Shown here: one piece after another, positions 11,393 through 19,985 of the stretch
Layout of the letters: the number at the start of each line of letters is the position of its first letter
How positions within the stretch are numbered: the first letter of the stretch is position 1
Assembly: GCF_021922925.1 (NCBI RefSeq)
Contig: NZ_CP040786.1
Coordinates: 248,001 to 312,000, forward strand
Source of the DNA: Clavibacter phaseoli
Lineage (GTDB): Bacteria; Actinomycetota; Actinomycetes; Actinomycetales; Microbacteriaceae
Direction of reading: 5' to 3'
DNA: 64,000 bases
Made by a program: the position numbers and the translations under genes
Notes under the pieces: model-generated
Told to the model about the DNA's origin: nothing
The model's input: the letters and a program-made list of their open reading frames with translations, nothing else
The model's database searches: none

Positions 11393-12361
11393 TCAGGCGA
11401 CCACGTCCTCCCCGTGGGCGAGGATCCGCTCGAGCTCGGCGAGCTGCCGGGGCGACGGATCCACGAGCGGGGCGCGCACGGATCCCACGGGCACGCCCCC
11501 GAGCCGCAGCCCCGCCTTGATCAGCGACACCGCGAACCCGGGCGTCTCGTCGCGCAGGCGCACGAGCGGCGTGAAGAACTCGTGGAGGAGGGACCGCTGC
11601 CGCTCGTGGTCGTCCGCGCGGTACGCCGCGTGGAAGGCGCCCGCGATGCGGGGCGCCATCGCGAACACGGCCGACGAGTACAGCGGCACGCCGATCGCCC
11701 GGTACGCGGCCTGGCTCGACTCGGCCGTGAGCAGCCCGTTGAAGAACTGCACGTCGTGGCGCCCGGCCCGGCGCGCGGCGAGCACGAAGCGCTGGAACAG
11801 GGCCACGTCGCCCGCGCCGTCCTTGATCCCCGCGAGCGTCGGCAGTGCGAGGAGCCGCTCGACCGTGGCCTCCGTGAACTGCGCGGTGCCGCGGTGGTAC
11901 GCGATGAGGGGGAGCGGCGTCGCGCGGGCGACGGCCTCGACGTAGGCGGCGAGGCCCTCCTGCGGGCCGGCGACGAGGTACGGCGGGAGCACGAGGATCC
12001 CGTCGGCGCCGAGCTCGGTGGCCAGCCGCGCGCAGCGCCGGGCGTGCCCGAGCGGGCCGCCGACCCCGGCGATGACGAGGTGCCGGCCGCCCGCCGCGGC
12101 GACCCCGGCGCGGAGGGCCTGGGCGTACTCGTCGATGTCGAGCGCGTGGAACTCGCCCGTGCCGCACGCGACGAAGGCGGCGCCCGCGCCCTGGTCGAGG
12201 CCGTGGGACACGTGCGCGGCCAGCACGTCGACGTCGACACGGTCGGCGGCGTCGAACGGCGTGACGGGGAAGAAGAGCACGCCCTCGAAGGGCGGCAGGA
12301 GGCCAGCGGTCGCGGGTGCGGCGGCGGGCGCGGGGTGGGCGGCGGTGTCGGTCGTCGTCAT
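11393..12361 (-). CDS. kdgD: 5-dehydro-4-deoxyglucarate dehydratase
   Basis: A 322-residue DapA-superfamily enzyme that dehydrates and decarboxylates 5-keto-4-deoxy-D-glucarate to 2-oxoglutarate semialdehyde. FFPVTPFDAADRVD near residue 30, GTGEF at 67-71, AGVGGPLGHARRCA and LPPYLVAG are family signatures; the Schiff-base lysine is K180 in LAGIKDGAGD and the catalytic tyrosine is Y155 in IAYHRG. The ATG (12359-12361) shares one base with the TGA of gudD (TGATG), so the two enzymes of consecutive steps are translationally coupled. The aldehyde dehydrogenase that would complete the route to 2-oxoglutarate is not in the window. Confidence 0.9.
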   Translation of the reverse strand: MTTTDTAAHPAPAAAPATAGLLPPFEGVLFFPVTPFDAADRVDVDVLAAHVSHGLDQGAGAAFVACGTGEFHALDIDEYAQALRAGVAAAGGRHLVIAGVGGPLGHARRCARLATELGADGILVLPPYLVAGPQEGLAAYVEAVARATPLPLIAYHRGTAQFTEATVERLLALPTLAGIKDGAGDVALFQRFVLAARRAGRHDVQFFNGLLTAESSQAAYRAIGVPLYSSAVFAMAPRIAGAFHAAYRADDHERQRSLLHEFFTPLVRLRDETPGFAVSLIKAGLRLGGVPVGSVRAPLVDPSPRQLAELERILAHGEDVVA

Positions 12362-13593
12362 CAGAACCTCGGGAGGGTGGGGTCGTAGGCGGGCTGGATG
12401 CTCGTCATGTAGCCGGAGTCGTCGCGCGCGCTGCGCCCCGACTCGACGAACACGCGGTGCTGGCGGGCGAGGGCGTCACGGTCCAGCTCGACGCCGAGGC
12501 CGGGGGCGGTCGGCACGGCGACGGATCCGTCGACGATCTCGAGCGCGCCCGGCACGATCACGTCGTCGCCGCGGTTCCACGGGTAGTGCGTGTCGCAGGC
12601 GTACGCGAGCTCGGGGCTGGCGGCGGCGACGTGCGTCATGGCCGCGAGCGAGATCCCCAGGTGCGAGTTGGAGTGCATGGAGAGCCCGACCCCGAAGGTG
12701 CGGCAGATGGCCGCGAGCTCCCGGGTGTGCGCGAGCCCGCCCCAGTAGTGGTGGTCGGAGAGCACGATCTGCACGGCGTCCTTCGCGAACGCCTCGCGGA
12801 TCTGCTCGAAGGTCACGACGCACATGTTCGTGGCGAGCGGCTGCGGCACCCGGGCGGCGACGCGTGCCATGCCGTCGATGCCGAGCACGGGATCCTCCAG
12901 GTACTCGAGCACGCCGTCGAGCTCGGCCGCGACGCGCAGCGCCGTCTCGTGCGTCCACGCGCCGTTCGGGTCGATGCGCAGCGGGTGCGACGGGAACGCC
13001 TCGGCGAGGGCGCGGATCGCGGCGACCTCCTGGTCGGGCGGGAACACCCCGGCCTTGAGCTTGATCGAGCCGAAGCCGTAGCGGTCGATGAGGAGGCGGG
13101 CCTGCGCGACGACGCCCGCGGGATCCAGCGCCTCGCCGAACGCGTCGGGGTCCTCTCCCGGGTGCGCGGCCCACTTGTAGAAGAGGTACGCGCTGTACGG
13201 CACGGCGTCCCGCACGCGCCCGCCGAGCAGCTCGCTCACGGGCAGCCCGGTGATCCGGCCCCACGCGTCGTGCGCGGCGACGTCGATCATCGAGAGGACG
13301 ACGCGGCGCTCCTGGCGGCTGAGCGGTCCGGCGTCCCCGCCGAGCGCGGCGTCCACCGCCCGCTCGATGCCGTGGAGGTCGGTCACGCGGAGGCCGACGA
13401 CGGCGTCGCGCACGGACGCCACGCGCGCCGCCACGACCTCGCCGCCCTGCCCCTCGCCGAGGCCGACGACCCCGCCGTCGACGACGAGCTCGACGATGGT
13501 GCGCAGCGCGAGCGGCTCGTGCACGCCGTCGGCATTGAGGAGGGGCGGGTCACGGAAGGCGATGGGGGTGACCACGAGGTCGTGGATGATCAT
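12361..13593 (-). CDS. gudD: Glucarate dehydratase
   Basis: A 410-residue enolase-superfamily enzyme of the glucarate dehydratase subgroup, producing 5-keto-4-deoxyglucarate. Visible active-site elements are the KxK motif in SIKLKAGVF, the metal ligands around LRIDPNGAW and LEDPVLG, and the diagnostic SMHSNSHLGIS containing the catalytic His and Asn. The start is ATG 13593, preceded by GAGGGAGGG; a longer opening to 13716 encodes residues unlike the family and overlaps the divergent gene. It is the first gene of the minus-strand arm of the uronate cluster, facing udh across a 113-base regulatory gap. Confidence 0.92.
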   Translation of the reverse strand: MIIHDLVVTPIAFRDPPLLNADGVHEPLALRTIVELVVDGGVVGLGEGQGGEVVAARVASVRDAVVGLRVTDLHGIERAVDAALGGDAGPLSRQERRVVLSMIDVAAHDAWGRITGLPVSELLGGRVRDAVPYSAYLFYKWAAHPGEDPDAFGEALDPAGVVAQARLLIDRYGFGSIKLKAGVFPPDQEVAAIRALAEAFPSHPLRIDPNGAWTHETALRVAAELDGVLEYLEDPVLGIDGMARVAARVPQPLATNMCVVTFEQIREAFAKDAVQIVLSDHHYWGGLAHTRELAAICRTFGVGLSMHSNSHLGISLAAMTHVAAASPELAYACDTHYPWNRGDDVIVPGALEIVDGSVAVPTAPGLGVELDRDALARQHRVFVESGRSARDDSGYMTSIQPAYDPTLPRF

Positions 13594-13706
13594 GGAACCC
13601 TCCCTCGCGTTCATGTACGCGAATGCATACCAGCAGCATGAATGCGCTGCTAACGTAGGCCGCATCGGACCCGCCGTCAACGTCGACGGGCCGCAGGGGG
13701 GCGGGC
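13594..13706. promoter_or_regulatory. Divergent gudD/udh control region with inverted repeats
   Basis: This 113-base gap contains the only A+T-richer stretch of the cluster. GTACGC-GAAT-GCATAC (13615-13630) is an imperfect inverted repeat (half-sites GTACGC and GTATGC). GCAGC-N8-GCTGC (13633-13650) is a second, and GAATGC occurs in both (13621-13626 and 13640-13645). They are positioned to act as operators for the IclR-type regulator encoded in the cluster. Binding is inferred. Confidence 0.5.
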
Positions 13707-14510
13707 ATGGACGCACGACGCATGGTGATCACCGGGGCCGCCGGGGCCGCCGCCCGCGGGGTGCGGCCCCTCCTCCGCGCGGCCGGGCACCGGCTGGTCC
13801 TCCTCGACCTCGTCGACCCGGATCCGGTGGACGGCGAGACGGCCGTGATCGCCTCCGTCACGGACGCCGCGGCGGTCCGCGAGGCCATCCGCGACGCCGA
13901 CGTCGTGGTGCACCTCGGCGGCCTCAGCCGCGAGCGCCCGTGGGCGGCTCTCGCCGACGCGAACGTGGAGGGCACCCGCATCGTGCTCGAGGCGGCGCGC
14001 GACACGGGCGTCCGCCGCGTGATGCTCGCGAGCTCGACGCACGCCGTGGGCTTCCACCCCGTCCCCGCCGAGCCCGTCGACCGGCTCGAGCCGCGTCCCG
14101 ACGGCTACTACGGGGCGAGCAAGGCGGCGATGGAGGCGCTCGGCTCGGTCTTCGCCGACCGGCACGCGCTGTCGGTCGTGTCGGTGCGGATCGGGAGCGT
14201 GCTCGACCGGCCCGTGAGCCGGCGCACGCTCTCCACCTGGCTCTCCCTCCCGGACCTGGCGCGGCTCGTCGAGGCCGCCGCCGTGCTCGACGCCCCCGGG
14301 GCGCACGTCGTCTGGGGCGTCTCGCGCAACACGCGCGCCTGGTTCTCGCCCGACGCCGGGGAGCGCATCGGCTACCACCCCGAGGACGACTCGGAGGCGT
14401 TCGCGGCCGCGGTCCTCGCGGGCGCCGGCGACGGGGAGGACCGGGACGCGAACGGGCTCATCGGCGGCGAGTTCGCCGCCGACGCGCACCCGCTGGGGGA
14501 GCCGTGGTGA
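13707..14510 (+). CDS. udh: Uronate dehydrogenase-like NAD-dependent epimerase/dehydratase family protein
   Basis: A 267-residue extended-SDR protein with an N-terminal Rossmann motif (VITGAAGAAARG), VVHLGGLS, the SSTHAVGF block typical of uronate dehydrogenases, and the catalytic YxxxK in YYGASKAAMEAL near residue 135. Uronate dehydrogenase oxidises D-glucuronate or D-galacturonate with NAD to the aldarolactone, which becomes the substrate of the divergently encoded GudD. The context strongly supports that role; a sugar epimerase is the alternative. Its TGA overlaps the GTG of the IclR gene. It leads the plus-strand arm of the cluster. Confidence 0.82.
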   Translation: MDARRMVITGAAGAAARGVRPLLRAAGHRLVLLDLVDPDPVDGETAVIASVTDAAAVREAIRDADVVVHLGGLSRERPWAALADANVEGTRIVLEAARDTGVRRVMLASSTHAVGFHPVPAEPVDRLEPRPDGYYGASKAAMEALGSVFADRHALSVVSVRIGSVLDRPVSRRTLSTWLSLPDLARLVEAAAVLDAPGAHVVWGVSRNTRAWFSPDAGERIGYHPEDDSEAFAAAVLAGAGDGEDRDANGLIGGEFAADAHPLGEPW

Positions 14511-15301
14511 CCGCGGGCCCCTCCGACGGGCGGCGGGTCGTCACCCCGGTGAAGTCCGCCGAGCGCACGCTCGGGCTCCTGGAGCGCCTCGCCGAGGCGG
14601 TCGAACCCGTCGCGGTCGTCGACCTCCACCGCGCGTCCGGCTACCCGCGCTCGAGCCTGCACCAGCTGCTGCACACCATGGCCGCGAGCGGCTGGATCGA
14701 GATGCTGCAGGACGGCACGCACGTGTCCATCGGATCCCGCGCGCTCGTCGTCGGCACCGCCTACCTCGACCGCGACCGGGCGCTGCCGCACGCGCTCGCC
14801 GCCCTCGAGCGGATCCGCGACGAGACCGGGTACACCGCGCACTACGCGCGCCGCGAGGGCGACCGGGTGCTCTACCTCGCCACGCGCGAGACGACCGAGT
14901 CCCGGCGCGCGACCTCGCGCGTCGGCCGGCAGCTGCCCGCGCACGCGACGTCGCTCGGCAAGGCGCTGCTCGCCGAGCTCAGCGACGACGAGCGGCGGGA
15001 GGCGCTCGGATCCGGCCGGCTCGCCGCGCTCACCCCGCAGACCGTGACGGATCGCGCGGCCCTCGACGCGCAGCTCGACCGGGCGCACGAGCGGGGCTAC
15101 GCGCACGAGCGCGAGGAGAACCTGGCCGGCGTCAGCTGCGTGGCGGTGAGCGTGGGGTACCGGATCCCAGCGACCGACGCGATCAGCTGCTCCATGCCGA
15201 TCGACCGCGCGACGACGAAGGAGGTCGAGCGCGTCGCGGGCATCATCCGCGCGCATTCGGACCGGCTGGCCCAGACGCTCCGGTCGGCGGGCGTGCGGTG
15301 A
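14507..15301 (+). CDS. IclR family transcriptional regulator
   Basis: A 264-residue regulator with an N-terminal winged helix-turn-helix (SAERTLGLLERLAE, GYPRSSLHQLLHTMAASGW) and a C-terminal IclR effector domain (about 85-260) with LPAHATSLGKALLAEL and the late AVSVGYRIP strand. IclR members often control aromatic or sugar-acid catabolism and bind small acids. Lying inside the uronate cluster with a GTGA overlap on both sides, it very likely controls both arms through the gap at 13594-13706. The start is GTG 14507; the open frame continues upstream in overlap with udh without family similarity. Confidence 0.9.
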   Translation: MTAGPSDGRRVVTPVKSAERTLGLLERLAEAVEPVAVVDLHRASGYPRSSLHQLLHTMAASGWIEMLQDGTHVSIGSRALVVGTAYLDRDRALPHALAALERIRDETGYTAHYARREGDRVLYLATRETTESRRATSRVGRQLPAHATSLGKALLAELSDDERREALGSGRLAALTPQTVTDRAALDAQLDRAHERGYAHEREENLAGVSCVAVSVGYRIPATDAISCSMPIDRATTKEVERVAGIIRAHSDRLAQTLRSAGVR

Positions 15302-16404
15302 GCGTCGCGTTCTGCGCCTACCCGTGGGACCTCATCGACGATCCCGATGCAGCCTCCCGCGTGCGGGCCGCAGGTGCCGACGGCGTGGCCATCGCGGCGG
15401 CGTACCACTCGGTCCGGGCCGCGACGCCGCTGCATCCGCGGCACCGCATCGTCGACGCGCGCTCCGCCGCGCTCTACCTGCCCGTTCGCGAGGGGGCGTG
15501 GGGCGGGCTCCGTCCCGACGACGACACGCCCTGGGTCGGGCCCGACGCCTTCGCGCGCGCCGCCCGGGTCGCGCGCGCGGCGGGCCTGCGCGTCGAGGCG
15601 TGGATCGTCCTCACCCACTCGACGTCGGTCGGCACCCGCAACCCGGCCAGCCGCGTCGTCAACGCGTTCGGCGAGGCGTACCCGTACGCGCTCTGCCCCG
15701 CGCGCGCCGAGGTGCGCGAGTACGCGACGGCCCTGGTCGCGGAGACGGCCGCCGCGGCGGACCTCGACGGCGTGATGCTCGAGGCGTGCGGCCCGATGGG
15801 AGTCGGCCACCTCGGGCACCACGAGAAGACCGCGGGCGCCGACTGGTCGGCAGAGCAGGAGGCGCTGCTCTCCATCTGCTTCTGCACGGCGTGCGCGGCG
15901 CTGCTCGCGGAGGAGGGCGAGGATCCGGACGCGCTCCGTGCCGAGGTGCGCGCCCGCGTCGACGCCGGCGGCGGGCTCGCGGGCCTCGACGCCGTGCTGC
16001 GCGTGCGCGGCCGGGCCCGGCGGATGCTCCTCGACGCGTGCGTCGCCGCCGCGCGCGCCGCGGGCGTTGCGCGCGTGGTGGTGCACGCGCAGGCGGATCC
16101 GTGGGCCACCGGCCCGTTCGCCGCGCTCCTCGACGACCTCGACGAGGTGGACGGCGCGGTCGTGCTCGACGCCGTGGCGCACGACGCGGAGGCGATGCGC
16201 GCGCTCCGGGACCGGCTGCCCGGCACGCGCCTCGGCGGCTACCTCTGGGCGCTGCCGCCGGCGACCCCCGCGAGCATCCGCGCGGGCTGGCCCGACGCCG
16301 TGCGCGGGCTCGACGACACGTACGTGTACCACCTCGGCCTCATCGGGCGGGAGCGCCTGGACGCCGTGGGCGACGCCCTGCGCGCGGCGGCCGCGCCGGC
16401 CTAG
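15298..16404 (+). CDS. Unknown TIM-barrel-like protein of the uronate cluster
   Basis: A 368-residue alanine-rich cytoplasmic protein with no signal peptide. I recognise it as belonging to an uncharacterised actinobacterial family: AYPWDLIDDPDAASRV at the N-terminus, VAIAAAYHS, VEAWIVLTHSTSVG, NAFGEAYPYALCPARAEVRE, MLEACGPMG, GHHEKTAG and a cysteine cluster SICFCTACA. Alternating strand/helix and conserved Trp, His and Glu residues suggest a glycosidase-like barrel; ACGPMG and GHHEK could hold active-site acids. GTG 15298 overlaps the iclR stop (GTGA), so it is a committed member of the operon. A role as a hydrolase or lactonase for uronate-containing substrates is a guess. Its TAG overlaps the convergent SdpI-like stop within CTAG. 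Confidence 0.65.
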   Translation: MSVAFCAYPWDLIDDPDAASRVRAAGADGVAIAAAYHSVRAATPLHPRHRIVDARSAALYLPVREGAWGGLRPDDDTPWVGPDAFARAARVARAAGLRVEAWIVLTHSTSVGTRNPASRVVNAFGEAYPYALCPARAEVREYATALVAETAAAADLDGVMLEACGPMGVGHLGHHEKTAGADWSAEQEALLSICFCTACAALLAEEGEDPDALRAEVRARVDAGGGLAGLDAVLRVRGRARRMLLDACVAAARAAGVARVVVHAQADPWATGPFAALLDDLDEVDGAVVLDAVAHDAEAMRALRDRLPGTRLGGYLWALPPATPASIRAGWPDAVRGLDDTYVYHLGLIGRERLDAVGDALRAAAAPA

Positions 16405-16796
16405 TCGCGCCGGATGCGCGGCGGCCCGTACCGCTCGGCGTCCTGCCGCTCGGCCTCGCGTCGCCGGGCGACCCGCTTCGCCGCCTGCCCCGCCCGGAAC
16501 GTGCTCCAGACGATGCCGCCCAGGAGCAGCAGCCCGCCCCAGCTGGCGACGCTGTTCATCCCGGCGCCGGCCGCGATCCCGCCGATGACGCCGCCGATCG
16601 CGACGGGCAGGCAGGTGCTGCGGAGCGCGGGGAGCGCGGCCACGTGCCCGGCGCGCCAGGCCTCGTCGCTCGCCATGAGGGGCCGCGTGCGGATCCCGAT
16701 CCACCCGTTGCGCTTGAGGAGGCCCCAGGCGGCGAGCTGCGTGGTGCCGAGGATCAGCAGCGCCGCGACGGCGAGCAGCAGCGCGGGGACACCCAT
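16401..16796 (-). CDS. SdpI/YhfL family small membrane protein
   Basis: A 131-residue integral membrane protein with about three hydrophobic segments (residues 2-25, 62-80, 86-103) and a basic C-terminal tail (KRVARRREAERQ). The segment NGWIGIRTRPLMASDEAWRAGH is the conserved cytoplasmic loop of SdpI-family proteins. In Bacillus SdpI gives immunity to the SdpC toxin and signals to a repressor; here no toxin gene is nearby, so only family membership is claimed. It is encoded alone and convergent with the preceding gene. Confidence 0.75.
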   Translation of the reverse strand: MGVPALLLAVAALLILGTTQLAAWGLLKRNGWIGIRTRPLMASDEAWRAGHVAALPALRSTCLPVAIGGVIGGIAAGAGMNSVASWGGLLLLGGIVWSTFRAGQAAKRVARRREAERQDAERYGPPRIRRD

Positions 16797-16833
16797 GCGC
16801 CCAGCCTGACACGGCCGGGGGCGCCCGGGGCGC

Positions 16834-18201
16834 TCAGCACTCGATGACGTTGACCGCGAGGCCGCCCGTCGACGTCTCCTTGTACTTGGTGGACATGTCG
16901 AGGCCCGTCTGCCGCATCGTCTCGATCACGGTGTCGAGCGAGACGAGGTGCGTGCCGTCGCCGTGCAGCGCCATGCGGGCCGCGTTCACGGCGGTGGACG
17001 CGGCGATCGCGTTCCGCTCGATGCACGGGATCTGCACGAGCCCGCCCACGGGATCGCACGTGAGGCCGAGGTGGTGCTCCATCGCGATCTCGGCGGCGTT
17101 CTCGACCTGCCGCGGGGATCCGCCGAGCACCGCGCACAGGGCGCCGGCCGCCATCGCGCACGCCGTGCCGACCTCGCCCTGGCAACCGGCCTCCGCGCCC
17201 GAGATGGACGCGTTGGCCTTCACGAGCGAGCCGATCGCCGTGGCGGTGAGGAGGAAGTCGCGGATCCCGTCGCGGTCGGCGCCGGGCACGAACCGCAGGT
17301 AGTAGGAGCCGACCGCGGGGATGATGCCGGCCGCGCCGTTCGTGGGCGCCGTGACGACGCGCCCGCCGGACGCGTTCTCCTCGTTGACCGCGAGCGCGAA
17401 CGCGTGCAGCCACTCGTGCGAGGTGTCGCGCGTTCCCCCGGCGTCGATGGTCGCGAGCTGCGACGCGACCCGCGCCGCCCGCCGCCGCACGTTGAGCCCG
17501 CCCGGCAGCGTGCCCTGGCCGCCCAGCCCCGCGGTGACGCACGCGGCCATGGCGTCCCAGATCGCGTCGAGCCCGGCGACCGCGCGGCGGGATCCGTGGA
17601 TCGACTCCTCGGTGTCGCGCGCGACGTCGGCGATGGAGCGCCCGGTCGACTCGGCCAGCGCGATCAGCTCGTCGGCGTTGGAGAAGGAGTGGGGGAGGCC
17701 GGTGGGCAGCACGGCGGACGGCGCCTGGTCCTCGCGCAGCACGAATCCGCCGCCGACCGAGAACCACGTGCTCTCGAGCACCGTGCCGCCGTCGGCGTCG
17801 AGCGCCGCGAGGTGCATCGCGTTCGGGTGGCGGGGGAGTCGCGTGAACGGCTCGAACGTGAGGTCGCGGCCGACCATGCGCACGGGGTGGATCCCGGCGA
17901 GCGGCACGTCGACGCCCTCGCCGAGCCCGGACCAGCGGCCGCGGACCTCGTCCGGGTCGCACGTCTCGGGCGCGAGGCCGGCGAGGCCCGCGACGACCGC
18001 GTCGGGCGTCCCATGGCCGAGTCCGGTGGCGCCGAGCGAGCCGAACAGGCGCACGGTGACGCGCGTGATCTCCGTGAGCCGGGGCGACGCCGCGCACTCC
18101 TCGGCGAACAGCAGCGCCGCGCGCATGGGGCCGACGGTGTGCGAGCTCGACGGCCCGATCCCGATGGAGAAGAGGTCGAGTGCCGAGACGTACGCTGTCA
18201 T
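16834..18201 (-). CDS. sdaA: L-serine ammonia-lyase, iron-sulfur dependent
   Basis: A 455-residue single-chain L-serine dehydratase that deaminates serine to pyruvate in the cytoplasm. The N-terminal beta domain begins with [18 protein letters not shown], the substrate-binding signature. The C-terminal alpha domain has [28 protein letters not shown] and [22 protein letters not shown], which supply the cysteines for the 4Fe-4S cluster. The very C-terminus is VIEC, the tail cysteine that acts as the fourth cluster ligand in this class. It has its own leaderless-type promoter. Confidence 0.95.
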   Translation of the reverse strand: MTAYVSALDLFSIGIGPSSSHTVGPMRAALLFAEECAASPRLTEITRVTVRLFGSLGATGLGHGTPDAVVAGLAGLAPETCDPDEVRGRWSGLGEGVDVPLAGIHPVRMVGRDLTFEPFTRLPRHPNAMHLAALDADGGTVLESTWFSVGGGFVLREDQAPSAVLPTGLPHSFSNADELIALAESTGRSIADVARDTEESIHGSRRAVAGLDAIWDAMAACVTAGLGGQGTLPGGLNVRRRAARVASQLATIDAGGTRDTSHEWLHAFALAVNEENASGGRVVTAPTNGAAGIIPAVGSYYLRFVPGADRDGIRDFLLTATAIGSLVKANASISGAEAGCQGEVGTACAMAAGALCAVLGGSPRQVENAAEIAMEHHLGLTCDPVGGLVQIPCIERNAIAASTAVNAARMALHGDGTHLVSLDTVIETMRQTGLDMSTKYKETSTGGLAVNVIEC

Positions 18202-18207
18202 CCCGTC

Positions 18208-18213
18208 AGACTA
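18208..18213 (-). promoter_or_regulatory. -10 hexamer of a leaderless promoter (sdaA)
   Basis: On the minus strand TAGTCT is followed by 6 bases and the ATG of sdaA (18201-18199). The hexamer overlaps the stop codon of the upstream membrane protein gene, which ends at 18211. Confidence 0.6.
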
Positions 18214-18867
18214 TGCCGCCGCCTCCGCGCGGTCGGACGCGAGGGCGCCGGCGGATCCGCGGGGCGCCCGTCGGGCGGGACCGGAGGAGGCGAGCGCCAG
18301 CCAGGTCCAGCCGATCGCGAGGCCGAGCATGGTGATCACGCCGCGCGGGAAGAAGATGTGGCTGTCCACGAACGAGACGGCCGCGATCACCGCGATGACG
18401 GCGCCCGGCAGCGCCCGGAGCCCCGCGTGCCGGATCACGAGCGCGCTCGCGAGCACGGTGACGGCGACGTACGACCAGACGCCCGCCACGACGATCCCGT
18501 CCGCGAGCGCGTACATGGTCGTCACGCCCTGCCCGCCCTCGAGCTTCAGGGCGCCGGCCGCGATGCCCGCGAGGATGTCGAGCGCCTGGTAGCAGACGGC
18601 GTAGACGAAGCCGAGGACCACGGCGAGGATCCCGAGGCGGCGGTCGTGGCGGCGCGTGAGGAGGATGGGCGCGATCGCGAGCAGCGGGAAGACGGGGAGG
18701 AGCGCGATGTGCAGGTCCCGCCAGTGCGTCGCGGTGCCGTCGGTCAGCGAGCTCGGGTGCGAGAGGCCGGCGGCCGCGAGGGCGAGCGGCGGGAGCGCGA
18801 CGGCGACGAGCACGGCGGCGGTGCGGGATCGTGCGGGGGAGGAGGGTAGGGCGACGGCGTCGGGCAT
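18211..18867 (-). CDS. Uncharacterised integral membrane protein
   Basis: A 218-residue protein with about six hydrophobic helices and a basic cytoplasmic tail. Conserved-looking polar residues occur in SHPSSLTDGTATHWRDLHIA after the first helix and in FVDSHIFFPRG near the fifth; I do not recognise a functional family. ATG 18867 is chosen because a TACGAT hexamer sits 6 bases before it; the same frame stays open to 19443 through another gene. It ends 10 bases before sdaA starts but sdaA seems to have its own promoter. Confidence 0.7.
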   Translation of the reverse strand: MPDAVALPSSPARSRTAAVLVAVALPPLALAAAGLSHPSSLTDGTATHWRDLHIALLPVFPLLAIAPILLTRRHDRRLGILAVVLGFVYAVCYQALDILAGIAAGALKLEGGQGVTTMYALADGIVVAGVWSYVAVTVLASALVIRHAGLRALPGAVIAVIAAVSFVDSHIFFPRGVITMLGLAIGWTWLALASSGPARRAPRGSAGALASDRAEAAA

Positions 18868-18873
18868 GCGGTC

Positions 18874-18879
18874 ATCGTA
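18874..18879 (-). promoter_or_regulatory. -10 hexamer of a leaderless promoter (membrane protein)
   Basis: Minus-strand TACGAT lies 6 bases before ATG 18867. Confidence 0.55.
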
Positions 18880-18927
18880 GGCACGGCGCGCGGCGCGACC
18901 CGCCCGGCCCAGGGAGCCGACATGCAG

Positions 18928-18972
18928 GGAGCCCCCGCCGCCGGACCACGAGGGTCGGGCGACGGGGGCTCC
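18928..18972 (-). terminator. Terminator hairpin after the GlsB-type gene
   Basis: GGAGCCCCCG (18928-18937) and CGGGGGCTCC (18963-18972) form a perfect 10-bp stem; inner bases GACC/GGTC extend the fold. It lies 18 bases beyond the stop of the minus-strand gene ending at 18990. No U-tail. Confidence 0.6.
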
Positions 18973-18989
18973 GGATGCAGCAGGAAGGA

Positions 18990-19250
18990 CTAGGCCTTCT
19001 TGCGGCCGACGATCGCGCCGTAGACCAGCAGGACGATGATCGCGCCGACGATGGCGAGCGCGAGCGAGCCGAGGTCGAAGCCGTCGACCGGCTTGTTGAA
19101 CAGCGCGCTGCCGATGAAGCCGCCGAGGAAGGCCCCGACGACGCCCAGGATCAGCGTGACGATGATTCCGCCACCCTGCTTGCCCGGGAGGATCAGCTTG
19201 GCGAGCGCTCCGGCGATCAGACCCAGAACCAGAAAACCGATGATGCCCAT
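18990..19250 (-). CDS. GlsB/YeaQ/YmgE family stress-associated membrane protein
   Basis: An 86-residue, almost wholly hydrophobic protein with three membrane segments and the glycine pattern of the transglycosylase-associated family: GLIAGALAKLILPGKQGGG, then GVVGAFLGGFIG and a basic C-terminus GRKKA. Family members are induced by general stress; molecular function is unknown. GAGGAG lies 10 bases before ATG 19250. The leader region upstream contains a small perfect hairpin CACCCG-AATG-CGGGTG (19285-19300), and a TTGACT-like -35 is visible on the minus strand at 19311-19316 without a convincing -10. Confidence 0.88.
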   Translation of the reverse strand: MGIIGFLVLGLIAGALAKLILPGKQGGGIIVTLILGVVGAFLGGFIGSALFNKPVDGFDLGSLALAIVGAIIVLLVYGAIVGRKKA

Positions 19251-19423
19251 GTGCGTTACTCCTCGAAGATTTCGTGCTGTGTGACACCCGAATGCGGGTG
19301 GACGTGCCCCAGTCAAGCACCCAGAGGACCATTCGTGCAAAAACGTTTAGTGGATACGCCTTTACCGGACGGGGGCGATCGGCCCGTGCCGGCGCGGGAT
19401 CCGGGGCGCTCAGGCACCCGCGG

Positions 19424-19429
19424 TACCGT
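19424..19429 (+). promoter_or_regulatory. -10 hexamer of a leaderless promoter (DUF427 gene)
   Basis: TACCGT is followed by 6 bases and ATG 19436. Confidence 0.55.
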
Positions 19430-19435
19430 CGGCGC

Positions 19436-19945
19436 ATGCGCATCCCACCGCCCCGCCGTCCCCGCGAGATCCCCGGCGAGGGGCAGGAGTCGGTGTGGGA
19501 CTACCCGCGTCCTCCGCGCGTGGACCCGTCGTCCGAGCGCGTCGTGATCGAGCTCGGCGGCCGCGTCGTCCTCGACAGCCGATCCGCGGTGCGCGTGCTC
19601 GAGACCAGCCACCCGCCGGTCTACTACCTCCCCTCGGCCGACTTCGCCGCGGGCGTGCTCGCCTCCGCCGCCGGTCGGTCGTGGTGCGAGTACAAGGGGG
19701 AGGCCTCGTACCTCTCGCTCACCGCCGGCGGCGTCACGGCCGACCGCGCGGCCTGGTGGTACCCGTCGCCGACGCGCGGCTACGAGATGCTCGCGGACAA
19801 GGTGGCCGTGTACCCCTCCGCGATGGACCGGATCACGGTCGACGGCGTCCAGGTCGAGGCGCAGGAGGGCGACTTCTACGGCGGCTGGATCACGCCGCGC
19901 GTGGTCGGCCCGTTCAAGGGAGCGCCGGGCACGCTCGGCTGGTGA
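19436..19945 (+). CDS. DUF427 domain protein
   Basis: A 169-residue cytoplasmic protein covering a complete DUF427 domain: VVIELGGRVVLDSRSAVRVL, ETSHPPVYYLP, WCEYKGEASY, AWWYPSP and DFYGGWITPRVVGPFKG in the usual order. The family is a small beta-rich fold common in Actinobacteria; its biochemical activity is unknown. ATG 19436 is chosen over an earlier in-frame start because of the well-placed -10 hexamer and the family N-terminus. It converges with the CoA-binding protein gene. Confidence 0.85.
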   Translation: MRIPPPRRPREIPGEGQESVWDYPRPPRVDPSSERVVIELGGRVVLDSRSAVRVLETSHPPVYYLPSADFAAGVLASAAGRSWCEYKGEASYLSLTAGGVTADRAAWWYPSPTRGYEMLADKVAVYPSAMDRITVDGVQVEAQEGDFYGGWITPRVVGPFKGAPGTLGW

Positions 19946-19949
19946 GCCG

Positions 19950-19969
19950 CGGGCGCCCTCGTGCGCCCG
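19950..19969. terminator. Bidirectional hairpin between convergent genes
   Basis: CGGGCGC-CCTCGT-GCGCCCG is a perfect 7-bp stem with a 6-base loop, between the stops at 19945 (+) and 19986 (-). Confidence 0.65.
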
Positions 19970-19985
19970 GCCGCGACCGCCTCCG

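Noticed and set aside
19311..19316. TTGACT -35 for the GlsB-type gene
   Set aside because: No acceptable -10 lies 16-19 bases downstream, so a promoter is not called; an alternative stress sigma factor promoter is possible but no clear match was seen.
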